DNA of 64,000 nt, taken from positions 124,001 to 188,000 of the forward strand of contig JAEUPQ010000026.1 in assembly GCA_016789405.1 (NCBI GenBank), read 5' to 3'. The first letter of the stretch is position 1; the number at the start of each line of letters is the position of its first letter. A program made the translations under genes and the position numbers. This stretch comes from Lysobacteraceae bacterium (GTDB lineage: Bacteria > Pseudomonadota > Gammaproteobacteria > Xanthomonadales > Xanthomonadaceae). Positions 47,569 to 55,347 of the stretch are shown here, in pieces. A model generated the notes under the pieces. That model was not told the DNA's origin. It searched no databases and saw only the letters and a program-made list of their open reading frames with translations.

Positions 47569-48054
47569 TCACCTGATTGCCTGCATTCGGTCGCGAACCT
47601 TCCCAAGCAATAGAATGTAGTCAATAGAAGCTAGGCCTGTGATCCACTTATGGGAAAGTTTCTCGACTTTCCATGAAAGGTCACTGTCAATCTCGCCGTT
47701 ATCACGTTCCTGGCGTAGGTATTCGGCGTAGGTTTCTGGGGCTTCTTTCTCAAAATGCTGGACAAACGCCTCTACTTCATCATCGCGCCATTGACGCCAC
47801 ATTGCGCGTTCCGACGCAACTCTGGCGTGACGCGCCACCATGTTCTCGAATATCTGTTCGTTGGTGATCGACTGGTTGCCCGGGCTGTTCAGTACTCTCA
47901 GGATGTTGGCTTTCAGCCGATCGTCGGTCAGCGCATCGATCCTGGCCCGGAGTTTCGGGCTGATGGGTTGTTGTGGCGTCATGGGACTTGTCTCTGGCAT
48001 GGGGGCGGACGTGTTCGATGGGGGCTGAGGCGGCGATTGGTCACAGCGCTCCAT
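47569..48054 (-). CDS. Putative immunity protein, second copy in operon 1
   Basis: A 161-residue paralogue of the protein at 47061-47498, with ISPKLRARIDAL, TNEQIFENMV, WRQWRDDEVEAFV, PETYAEYLRQE and GLASIDYILLLGKVRD. The start is uncertain: ATG 48054 adds a Pro/Ser-rich 24-residue lead; ATG 47982 would give MTPQQPIS, matching the paralogues MTTPAPIS and MTAPEPIS. Two nearby copies in one operon suggest protection against more than one effector variant, or functional redundancy. Confidence 0.65.
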   Translation of the reverse strand: MERCDQSPPQPPSNTSAPMPETSPMTPQQPISPKLRARIDALTDDRLKANILRVLNSPGNQSITNEQIFENMVARHARVASERAMWRQWRDDEVEAFVQHFEKEAPETYAEYLRQERDNGEIDSDLSWKVEKLSHKWITGLASIDYILLLGKVRDRMQAIR

Positions 48055-48214
48055 CTACAGTCTGAGGGCCACGCGATCCTGTGCGGCCGTCGTGGGTTGC
48101 TCATCCGTTTTTCGCGATTCTAACCAGTACCGATCCATACGGTGTCGTATGAACAAGAACACCGGCCGCTTGCGCGGCCGGTGCCTGTATTGCGACGTGG
48201 GTTGCTGCGGCAGA

Positions 48215-48688
48215 TCAACTCCCCGACAGCGCCGGTTCCGGTGCACGGCTGCCCTTGGCGAAGCGACCGGATAGTTCGCGGCGCAGGCCTTCGAGGCCTT
48301 GGTTCTTGCCGGACACTTTCAGCAATGCATAGCCCTCCAGTGCGAAGCTCATGACGTCGCTGCCCAGAACTTCATCCGTGACCTCGGCACGCTCGGTGAG
48401 GCGCTGCAGGCGCGCCAGACGTGGGCGAAGGGCGTCGATCGTGCCCAGGTCCGCCTGCGCTTCGGTCAAGGACAGACTGGGCGGAATGACCTGCGGGTTC
48501 TGGCCGAGTACGGTGACTGTCTGGCGGCAGAAGGCCTCCGACTTCTGCCCCATCCGCACCAGCCCGCGACGCTGCTCGGGCGTGAGTGCGATCAGGCCTT
48601 CCAGCGCGTTCTCCAGCGCGGTCAGCGCGGCGTCCACCTGGGCCAATTGCGCGGCATCGAACTGCAAGGACAACAGGTTCTGACTCAT
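48215..48688 (-). CDS. Conserved protein of unknown function
   Basis: A 157-residue protein starting MSQNLLSLQFDAAQL with AGGA just upstream (GAGGATGTATG). It is predicted to be helical and soluble; the segments LTPEQRRGLVRMGQKSEAFC and VMSFALEGYALLKVSGKNQG look strongly conserved, and I have a sense of similar unnamed proteins in unrelated bacteria, but no function. Its GC content and codon use resemble the core genes, unlike the neighbouring immunity genes. It points the same way as operon 1 but is 160 bp from the next gene, so it may be independent. Confidence 0.65.
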   Translation of the reverse strand: MSQNLLSLQFDAAQLAQVDAALTALENALEGLIALTPEQRRGLVRMGQKSEAFCRQTVTVLGQNPQVIPPSLSLTEAQADLGTIDALRPRLARLQRLTERAEVTDEVLGSDVMSFALEGYALLKVSGKNQGLEGLRRELSGRFAKGSRAPEPALSGS

Positions 48689-48909
48689 ACATCCTCATGT
48701 GTGTGGAATGCGCCTGCTTGGCGCCGGCGCATTGGACGCAGTCGTGCGTGTGGTGAGCGTGAACAACGCAGTGATATCGCGCCGTCGTTTAACTGCCGGA
48801 TACGACACGTCGGCGTATCGATTCGGTAGCGTATCGCGCGCATCGCGCTGGCGTGGCCCGCATTCGAGCGCCTACCATATCGGGCAACGATCCAGGGCAG
48901 GAATGCGTC
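48689..48909. promoter_or_regulatory. Divergent promoter region between the two effector operons
   Basis: The 221 bp between two divergent genes carries CGTATC twice in direct orientation (48814-48819 and 48830-48835) and once inverted as GATACG (48799-48804), a cluster that could bind a regulator. A TACCAT box at 48873-48878 is a weak -10 candidate for the rightward operon. No clear -35 is visible. Confidence 0.35.
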
Positions 48910-49956
48910 ATGACGGAGAGCAGTCGCAGCCACGCGCATCACCCGCTGCGTCCGAATGTGGGCGATCGGTCGCACGACCAGCAACTGCAGCAGGCGGTGC
49001 AATCGGCCAATGAGCACACGCAGCGCGAACTGGGGCCGTTGCCGGTCGGTGGTGTGCCCGTGCAGGCCAAGCGGAAACCCGACTTGCCCAAGCCGGCTCG
49101 CCCTGCGCCGGAAACGGTTGTCATACACGCGTCGCGTTCGATCAGCTCGGAACTGCAGGCGAGGATCGATGCCTTGCGGGATGCGGACCTGAAGGCGCAC
49201 ATCCTGTTCATCCTTGCAGACCCGGAGCCGCGATACAGCACCGACGAGCAGATCGTCGAGAAGATGGTCGTCGATCAAGAAGAGGCGATCGAACGTCGAC
49301 GCGAGCAGGGTCCGCCGCCGCCTTCGCTGTGGCACCCATGGAGCGACGGCGAGGTCTTCGGCTTCATCGAACACGTCAGGCAGGTCGCGCCGCAGGACTA
49401 CGCCGAGCTCGTGCGGCTGGCGCACGACAAGGCCGAAGCCGGCGAGCCGCTATCGCAGCGGATCAGGGCGCTCGGCGAGCAATGGCGCCCCGGCCTGAAA
49501 TCGCTGGACTACCTGTTCCTGCTCGACAAGGTGCAATTGCACACGCGCGTCGATCCGGACTTGCTCGCCCGTGTCGAAGCGCTGCCCCATGCGCCATTGA
49601 GGGCGCACATCCTGCGCATTCTGGGCCGGTCACTGGGCCACCCGATCACGCACGAACAGGTCGTGGACGCGATGGTGCGCAATCACGTCGATGGCATCGT
49701 CAAGAGCGCCACGTCCTACAACTGGCGCAAGCGGGACGAGACCGAATTCGTCGAGATCCTCAGGACGCAGGCGCCCGAAGATTACGCCGGTCTGCTCAGT
49801 CAGGAAGTCGAGGATGCCGACATCGACGATGATCTCCTGGGCCGCGTGTTCGCGCGTATGGAGCAATGGCGACCCGGTCTTGAGGGATATGACTACTCGC
49901 GTTTCCTGTGGTGGGTGCAGGGTCGTATTGCGTCCGACGCGAGGAAGGGCGAATGA
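48910..49956 (+). CDS. Putative tandem-domain immunity protein (two fused copies)
   Basis: A 348-residue protein with two copies of the family domain. After a 70-residue Gln/Pro-rich lead, copy 1 spans about residues 77-215 (ISSELQARIDALRDADL, TDEQIVEKMV, WSDGEVFGFIE, WRPGLKSLDYLFLLDKV) and copy 2 about 218-348 (VDPDLLARVEALPHAPL, THEQVVDAMV, KRDETEFVEIL, WRPGLEGYDYSRFLWWV). The ATG at 48910 has AGGA eight bases upstream; a GTG at 48853 is unlikely. The two copies have diverged more than the single-domain genes and have core-like GC content, so this fusion may be older. It overlaps the next gene by ATGA. Confidence 0.65.
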   Translation: MTESSRSHAHHPLRPNVGDRSHDQQLQQAVQSANEHTQRELGPLPVGGVPVQAKRKPDLPKPARPAPETVVIHASRSISSELQARIDALRDADLKAHILFILADPEPRYSTDEQIVEKMVVDQEEAIERRREQGPPPPSLWHPWSDGEVFGFIEHVRQVAPQDYAELVRLAHDKAEAGEPLSQRIRALGEQWRPGLKSLDYLFLLDKVQLHTRVDPDLLARVEALPHAPLRAHILRILGRSLGHPITHEQVVDAMVRNHVDGIVKSATSYNWRKRDETEFVEILRTQAPEDYAGLLSQEVEDADIDDDLLGRVFARMEQWRPGLEGYDYSRFLWWVQGRIASDARKGE

Positions 49957-50390
49957 GTAGCCGCGAAGACAACGCAAAGACCATCAGTCCCGAGCTCATG
50001 GCGAGGATCGAGGCGCTGGAGGATGAGCGGCTAAGGGTGTCAGTGCTGAGAGTGCTATCGAGTCCGGGCCGACAGACCGTGACTGATGAAGAGATTTTTG
50101 ACAACAAGGTGGCGAGTTGGAATATGGCAAAAATCCAGCGAACCACGCTGTATCCTTGGCATGATGATGAGGCTCTGGCTTTCGTCGAACACTTCATGAG
50201 CGAAATGCCAAAAGACTATGTCGAGTTTTTGAGGCAGGAGCGAAAGTGCAATGAGATAGATTCCGAGCTGTCATGGAAGGTTCGCCATCTCGCTATGAGA
50301 TGGATGTCTGATCTTGATTTCAGTGACTACACGTTCCTGTCAGGAAGGGTTCGCGACCATGCTCGGTCAGTCGCACAAGCGAGCGGTTGA
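49953..50390 (+). CDS. Putative immunity protein, operon 2 copy
   Basis: A 145-residue family member (ISPELMARIEALEDERL, TDEEIFDNKV, WHDDEALAFVEHFM, PKDYVEFLRQERK, WMSDLDFSDYTFLSGRVRD). The ATG at 49953 overlaps the stop of the tandem-domain gene by 4 bp. The end deviates from the usual LLLGKVRD to LSGRVRD. AT content rises from this gene onward, as in the left-hand copies. Confidence 0.65.
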   Translation: MSSREDNAKTISPELMARIEALEDERLRVSVLRVLSSPGRQTVTDEEIFDNKVASWNMAKIQRTTLYPWHDDEALAFVEHFMSEMPKDYVEFLRQERKCNEIDSELSWKVRHLAMRWMSDLDFSDYTFLSGRVRDHARSVAQASG

Positions 50391-50458
50391 CTCCATTCGC
50401 TTCAATGTTCTTACATAGAAGATTCAGCAAAATTTTCAGGTTGATGGAGAAATGAAAG

Positions 50459-50875
50459 ATGACTGCACCTGAGCCGATCAGTAAGGAGCTGCAGGCGAAG
50501 ATTGATGCGCTTGACGATGACGTATTGAGAAAGAACATCATCATGGTTCTGAGTGGTTCTGGTGTGCGAAAAATAACTAACGAAAAGATATTCGACAACA
50601 TGATTCGAAATCACGAAGAAGTGCGGCTCCAGCGCGCGCTTTGGCGTGTGTGGCGTGACGATGAAGTTCTTGATTTTGTCGAGTTCATGAAGAAAGAGGC
50701 TCCTGACCAGTACGCCGAGTTCGCAAGGCAGGAGCGAGATTCCGGTGAGATTGACGACGATCTCTGGTGGAAGATTCGTGAGCTTTCAAGTCGCTGGATT
50801 TCGGATCTTGACTTTCACGATTGCAGTCTTCTTCTTGGCAAGGTGCGTGATCATTTCCGTGCGAAATTGAAGTGA
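50459..50875 (+). CDS. Putative cognate immunity protein of effector 2
   Basis: A 138-residue family member (ISKELQAKIDALDDDVL, TNEKIFDNMIRNHEE, WRDDEVLDFVEFM, PDQYAEFARQERD, WISDLDFHDCSLLLGKVRDH). GGAG lies nine bases before the ATG. It is the last small gene before effector 2, only 16 bp away, the position occupied by 47061-47498 relative to effector 1, so it is the best candidate for the matching immunity protein. Confidence 0.65.
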   Translation: MTAPEPISKELQAKIDALDDDVLRKNIIMVLSGSGVRKITNEKIFDNMIRNHEEVRLQRALWRVWRDDEVLDFVEFMKKEAPDQYAEFARQERDSGEIDDDLWWKIRELSSRWISDLDFHDCSLLLGKVRDHFRAKLK

Positions 50876-50891
50876 CTTTCGAGGTGTTGGC

Positions 50892-53591
50892 GTGAGTAAC
50901 GGATACTTTTTGATCGATGCCAATACTTTTGTCTACGCTTATCGTGCGGGCGGGGCTGAGCTACTGGATAAGTATGTCCGCATGGCAATCATGGATGATC
51001 GGAAGCTGGCCATCACGCGGACCGTCTGGGGAGAAATAGAGAAGGGACCTCTAGGACCGGACATATTGAGCTATGTGAGTGAGAGAGGTCTTCAAGTTCT
51101 CGAGGCAAAAGGGACGGAGGCAGAGGTATTGGCCGATCCCAGAAAACGAAAGAACGCAGGCGAGCGATCCTTGCTGGAAGTGGCGAAAGAGGAATACAGC
51201 CAAGGCCGCTATACGCGGCTCTGGGCGGACGATAGATACTTCGACTCGCCCCAGATCATGCCTGGGCATCCCGGCGCAAAGCGTGTCATGAGCTCTGCCT
51301 TGCTTGACGAAGCGTATGAGCAGGGCGTTGTCGATGCTGCCGAATACCGGAAATTCCGAGCCGGATATGAGGCGCAGGCCGTGTTCGAGCCAGGCAAGAG
51401 CCCTCGATTGAACAAGTTCCGTTATGCATTTCCAGAGCTGGATGCGGCGGAAATCGACGAGAAATCATTGGCTGCGCCTGCCAGTGATGCCCGCCACAAG
51501 GTGCCAGATAGCAGTGTGCCGGAATTGCCGGACCATCCTGATCGTCCTGCGCTTATTGCCGCTGAAGACATGGACGCCACCCGCAGCGCAACGTCTGTCG
51601 AAGCGTCCGGGGCAGAGATTTCAGCAACACCGCCCGCGCGCGATGCTGCGGCTAGCGATGCTCCGGAAGGGGCGCGAAGTGTTTCCCAGGCGGGCAACGT
51701 TGCAATCGATTCCGCGCAGCCTGGGGCGGCGCTTCGGGACGTTGCGACAGAGAGTCTGGACAGCCCACGCCTTGCTTCCTCGGGCGATGCTGTCATCGAT
51801 CTCGGCGCCGTGAGCCCTGACGATGCGCCGCGCGGCCATCCGCACGTGCGCGCCCTCGGTGCCGGTCTCGCGTTCGAAGCGGCGGTCACCGCCTACGAAT
51901 GGAACGAGACCCGCCAGCGCGCGCAGGTGTTCCTCGAGACGCTCGACAATGAGGGCGCGGCGTTTGATGCCTATGCACGACAAAGTGCGCAGACCGCGGG
52001 CACGACGGTCGGCACGGTCGCTGGTGGGCTCACGGCCACGGCCTTGGGCGCAGGCAGTGGGGGCACGTTCCTGCTGGTGGCCGGTGATGCGTATCTGTTC
52101 GGAAAGGCGGCGGATCGACTGGTGGACCTCTGGGAGCAGGATCGCGTCCGGACACAGAAGGACAGCGAGAGTGTGCCGTGGGAATTCAATGGCCGGCAGT
52201 GGCTTCGCGGCGATCTGCGCGCGGACTTGGCGGACGACGGGCGTGACATGGCGCAGGCGCAGTCGTTAGCTGCGCTGCCTGACAAGGCGCGCGAGTTGAG
52301 CGCACGTGCGAGCGCCGTGTCCGTGGAACAGGTGCTGGGGCGCGTGCCCGTGCCGCGCGGTCCGTTCGTGCAGCCTGCCGGTGGCAGCCCCGATTCGGGG
52401 CGATGGGAATACGCAGCCGGTCGTGGGGTATGGGAGCGCGAGGTGATCACGGCCTACGACACGAACGATCGGCCCAGCGCCATCGCGCGCGTGCAGGCGG
52501 ATCCCGAAATGGCCGCGCGGCTCAACGCACAGGCGATGCAGGTCGTCGAAGCCAATCTGCGGGCGGGTCCGGCGGTGATCGCGGCGCAGTACGAGATCGG
52601 CCACAAGGCGCGCGGTTACGAGCAGACGGTTGCGGGCGCGCAGCCGCCTGCAGTCGCCAAGGCGCTGGATCCGGATCTGCTGCAGGCCTCCGATGGCAAG
52701 CACTATCGTCGTGATGCGGAAGGCACATGGATGCACGAGGGCGTTGCCGCAGCGCCCAATCGAGCGCTGGAGCTGGAGTTGGGGCGCGAACGCCTGCTCC
52801 CCGCGCTGGAGCAGCACCGCGTGCAGATTGCCGGCATGCCGACATGGCAGCCGCCGACACCGGAGCAGCAGGATCGCGACATGCTGCGCCACGCCTATCT
52901 CGACAAGGGATGGAATCGCGAGGCCTTGCCGGAGATGTTCGAGGCGAGCTATCGGGCCGTGCAGCGCACGCGCGCGGAAACAGACGTGACGGCCGCGACG
53001 ACGTCGCTGGTGCTCGGGCAGGATGCGAACGGACAGTATTCGCTGGAGAGTCCGATCCATCATCTCCGTCGCGATGCCGACGGCGTCGTGCGCATCGCGG
53101 CGGTGACGACACCCGATGACATCGCATTGGCACGGGCCGATGTGCGGGGGCATGATCGTGTCGAGGATGCGCGGCAGCAGGCAATGCCCGAGCGAACACT
53201 GTCGAATCAGGTGGCCGCGCAGGCATCTCGCGATCCGGATGCATTGCGGCCGGGTGACCAGGGCGATGCGGTTGAACTCCTGCAATACCGTCTTGATCGT
53301 CAGGGCTATCGTGGCGCGGACGGTGCGCCGATCCCGCAGACTGGTCGATACGATGCGGCGACCGAACACGCCGTGCGCCAGTTCCAGGCCATGCATGGCC
53401 TTCCCGCCACCGGCATAGCCGACGCAGGCACGCGAGAAGCCGTCGATACGTCACTTGTTGCGCAGCGTGAACGTGAGCGGGCAGGGTCGGGAGTGCGTGC
53501 CTATCCCCATCGCCGGAGACAGCCGTGCGCGCGGCGCCGACGCTTTCGCTGGTCACCGATGTCGCACACGCGGGGCATGGCATGTACCTGA
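50892..53591 (+). CDS. PIN-domain type IV effector (paralogue 2), prematurely ended by a frameshift
   Basis: An 899-codon frame starting GTG 50892 (GAGGTG five bases upstream). Residues 1-120 align without gaps to effector 1 and keep the PIN acidic residues Asp9, Glu48, Glu91, Asp113 and Asp114. An Ala/Ser/Asp-rich stretch of about 100 residues (near 195-310) is absent from effector 1. The glycine/alanine hydrophobic segment and shared middle region follow, then a peptidoglycan-binding domain near residues 780-850 (LRPGDQGDAVELLQYRL and YDAATEHAVRQFQAMHGLPATG), a common companion of XVIPCD. The last 35 or so residues are Arg-rich and meaningless; the true C-terminus continues in another frame (53477-53983). 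Confidence 0.78.
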   Translation: MSNGYFLIDANTFVYAYRAGGAELLDKYVRMAIMDDRKLAITRTVWGEIEKGPLGPDILSYVSERGLQVLEAKGTEAEVLADPRKRKNAGERSLLEVAKEEYSQGRYTRLWADDRYFDSPQIMPGHPGAKRVMSSALLDEAYEQGVVDAAEYRKFRAGYEAQAVFEPGKSPRLNKFRYAFPELDAAEIDEKSLAAPASDARHKVPDSSVPELPDHPDRPALIAAEDMDATRSATSVEASGAEISATPPARDAAASDAPEGARSVSQAGNVAIDSAQPGAALRDVATESLDSPRLASSGDAVIDLGAVSPDDAPRGHPHVRALGAGLAFEAAVTAYEWNETRQRAQVFLETLDNEGAAFDAYARQSAQTAGTTVGTVAGGLTATALGAGSGGTFLLVAGDAYLFGKAADRLVDLWEQDRVRTQKDSESVPWEFNGRQWLRGDLRADLADDGRDMAQAQSLAALPDKARELSARASAVSVEQVLGRVPVPRGPFVQPAGGSPDSGRWEYAAGRGVWEREVITAYDTNDRPSAIARVQADPEMAARLNAQAMQVVEANLRAGPAVIAAQYEIGHKARGYEQTVAGAQPPAVAKALDPDLLQASDGKHYRRDAEGTWMHEGVAAAPNRALELELGRERLLPALEQHRVQIAGMPTWQPPTPEQQDRDMLRHAYLDKGWNREALPEMFEASYRAVQRTRAETDVTAATTSLVLGQDANGQYSLESPIHHLRRDADGVVRIAAVTTPDDIALARADVRGHDRVEDARQQAMPERTLSNQVAAQASRDPDALRPGDQGDAVELLQYRLDRQGYRGADGAPIPQTGRYDAATEHAVRQFQAMHGLPATGIADAGTREAVDTSLVAQRERERAGSGVRAYPHRRRQPCARRRRFRWSPMSHTRGMACT

Positions 53592-53983
53592 GAGCAGACG
53601 CGGCCTTGTCGCGGGCCGATGCGGCACCTGGCATGGCGGGGTTCAGTCCGCAGGAACGACAGGCGCTGGGCGCTTCGGCCGTTGCCATCTCGCTGTCCGC
53701 CCAGGGCTGGAACATGACGGGTTTCGATCATGCCGTGCCCGGCAAGATCAATCCGCAGACCGGGCGGCCCGAGACGATCTTCTTCGTCCAGGGGGCACTG
53801 GATGATCCGGCGCACCGACGGATTCCCGTCAACGTGGAGCAGGCTTTGTCGCAATCGATCGATCGATCGTCCGAGGTCGTGCAGGCCGCGTTGCAGGTGA
53901 GCGAAAACACCAAGGTTCAGGAGCAGGCGCGTTTCGAACAACACGGGCTGGGAGGGCAGGGCGGATCGCGTGCGCTGCAATGA
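53477..53983 (+). pseudogene. Out-of-frame C-terminus (XVIPCD) of effector 2
   Basis: This frame, open from 53477, overlaps the end of 50892-53591 and encodes the XVIPCD missing from it: AHAGHGMYLRADAALSR resembles the HPDHxxY start of the domain, then GFSPQERQALGASAVAISL, GFDHAVPGK, ETIFFVQGALDDPAHRRI and a final helix. The shift is equivalent to one base lost or two gained between 53477 and about 53560, a GC-rich stretch. As it stands the effector lacks its secretion signal, unless the shift is a sequencing error or a programmed event. The GTG at 53525 could start a separate short protein, but I think that unlikely. Confidence 0.7.
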
Positions 53984-54317
53984 AGCGCATGGGATGGGTG
54001 CTGCGCTCGTCAGAAGCACTGTCCATCGGCCGCAAGCAGGCGCAGCAATGGCGAAAGACGCTGTAGCACGTGGTGCGCCATGTTCCCAGTTCTACCGGTT
54101 TCCCGGTTCTCGTGATCGATTCTGTGCGTGCATCGCGGGTCTGAATTGAAATCGTCGGTTGTGCGCCGCTATGCATGGCATCATGGTCTGAAAGGTGGTG
54201 TCTTCGGAGTTCTACGTCCGCCCATGATGATTCAGCTGTCTTGGGCGTCAGGGTTGTTGGGCTATGCGCTTCATAGGACGTCGCACGAATCAAGTCACGA
54301 ATTTCGGGGGGCGAGCA
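53984..54317 (+). other. 334-bp intergenic region with a 28-codon overlapping ORF
   Basis: After the effector 2 stop, a 28-codon frame (53980-54066, starting MKRMGWVLRSSEAL) overlaps that stop by ATGA, just as the membrane protein gene does in operon 1. It is too short to assign and may be the relic of a similar gene. Nothing else convincing is seen before 54318. Confidence 0.35.
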
Positions 54318-54929
54318 ATGGGAAGGCTGTCTTTCGGCAAGGGCCAGTCGCGAAGCGAAAGCGATGTGGCAAAGCTTGAGTTCGGTGCGGATACCGATCT
54401 TGGCCGTGTCGAACGCATCATTTCCAAGCTCTCCGAATTGCCGCTGCAATCGAAGGGGCTGTCGTGTTACGTCCTCGGAGATGGCGGCATGCCGGCGGGA
54501 ACCTATGACAGGTTGTCCGCAATGGTTGGCGTCACCGTGGTGAAGCAGGGAAGCCTCATCCCGTGGTACTGCTTCTTCCTGCGAGGTATCGTCGCAAGCG
54601 AGTGGGGGATCGTCAGGGTCGACGATGTTTCCGTCTTGCCCGATGTGTTCGGCACGCTGATCGAGCAGTCCATGGCGATCGTCTTCGTAATGCCTTCGGA
54701 TCAAGTCGAGCCATTCGTCGCCAGGGCTGCGAAACGTGATGGGAACGACGGCTTCGATCATGGTGTCAGGAAAATCGAAAGCCATCTGGTCTATCTGGTC
54801 GATGCCGACAACCATGAATCGAAGACCGGCGTCGTGGAATACGTGTCGTGCGGCATCGCCTGTGGCGATGACTTCGTTGGGATCTTCGATTGGGCGGATG
54901 GTGAGCGGCACGCGTCCATCGCGACATGA
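54318..54929 (+). CDS. Protein of unknown function, accessory region
   Basis: A 203-residue soluble protein starting MGRLSFGKGQSRSE, with a run of G residues seven bases before the ATG. It has alternating strands and helices (KGLSCYVLGDGGMPAGTYDRL, YCFFLRGIVASEWGIVRVDD, SMAIVFVMPSDQVEPFVARA), so a small globular alpha/beta fold is likely. No catalytic motif or signal peptide is recognised. It stands just downstream of effector 2 in the same direction and could be an orphan immunity or cargo protein. Confidence 0.55.
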   Translation: MGRLSFGKGQSRSESDVAKLEFGADTDLGRVERIISKLSELPLQSKGLSCYVLGDGGMPAGTYDRLSAMVGVTVVKQGSLIPWYCFFLRGIVASEWGIVRVDDVSVLPDVFGTLIEQSMAIVFVMPSDQVEPFVARAAKRDGNDGFDHGVRKIESHLVYLVDADNHESKTGVVEYVSCGIACGDDFVGIFDWADGERHASIAT

Positions 54930-55050
54930 GGCGCCAAAGCATCAAGCTGCCATCCCGGGCCCCGGATCCATGAGGCTTGGCGCGAATGAAAAACCGAGGA
55001 TATCGGGCCGTTTCGGTCGAACAGTAAAGCGATAGGCATGCATGAATGCC

Positions 55051-55126
55051 GGCCCTCACCCTCCGCACGCTGCAACTGCTGCTTAAGTGCCTCCTTGAGT
55101 GCGTCGTCGAACTTCCGCGGATGGGC
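55051..55126 (-). pseudogene. Diverged remnant of the 3' end of a TerB/DUF533-type gene
   Basis: Reading the minus strand, KFDDALKEALKQQLQ then RAEGEG matches the last residues of the gene at 56370-57065 (KIDDSLKAKLEQQLR then DAEGEG), in the same frame, and the plus-strand DNA shares CCCTCACCCTCCGCA and CAACTGCTGCT with that gene's end. The stop codon is replaced, and nothing upstream in the frame resembles the rest of the gene. It is most likely a fragment left by recombination. The surrounding 54930-55347 holds no other convincing gene. Confidence 0.5.
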
Positions 55127-55347
55127 ATGTCCCATGAGGATCTGCTCGTTGATGGTGTGCGGGCCATGGGTGTGATCAGGAAGCAGGCTCGTGCGGACGG
55201 GGGAACTTCCCGGGGTTTCCTGAAGTCCATCGAGTGGGATTTCTTGGGCTTCGACATGATGGCTTCGCAGGGCCGAGTTGTAATCTTCATCGAGGGCTTC
55301 GTGATCGCGGTGTGGCGTCACGTCCCAAGCATCGGGCTTGCGAAGCC

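Noticed and set aside
54791-55321. 176-codon minus-strand ORF as an intact gene
   Set aside because: Its first part is antisense to the 203-residue protein gene's end, no domain is seen, and only a short segment matches the DUF533 gene's end, fitting a remnant.
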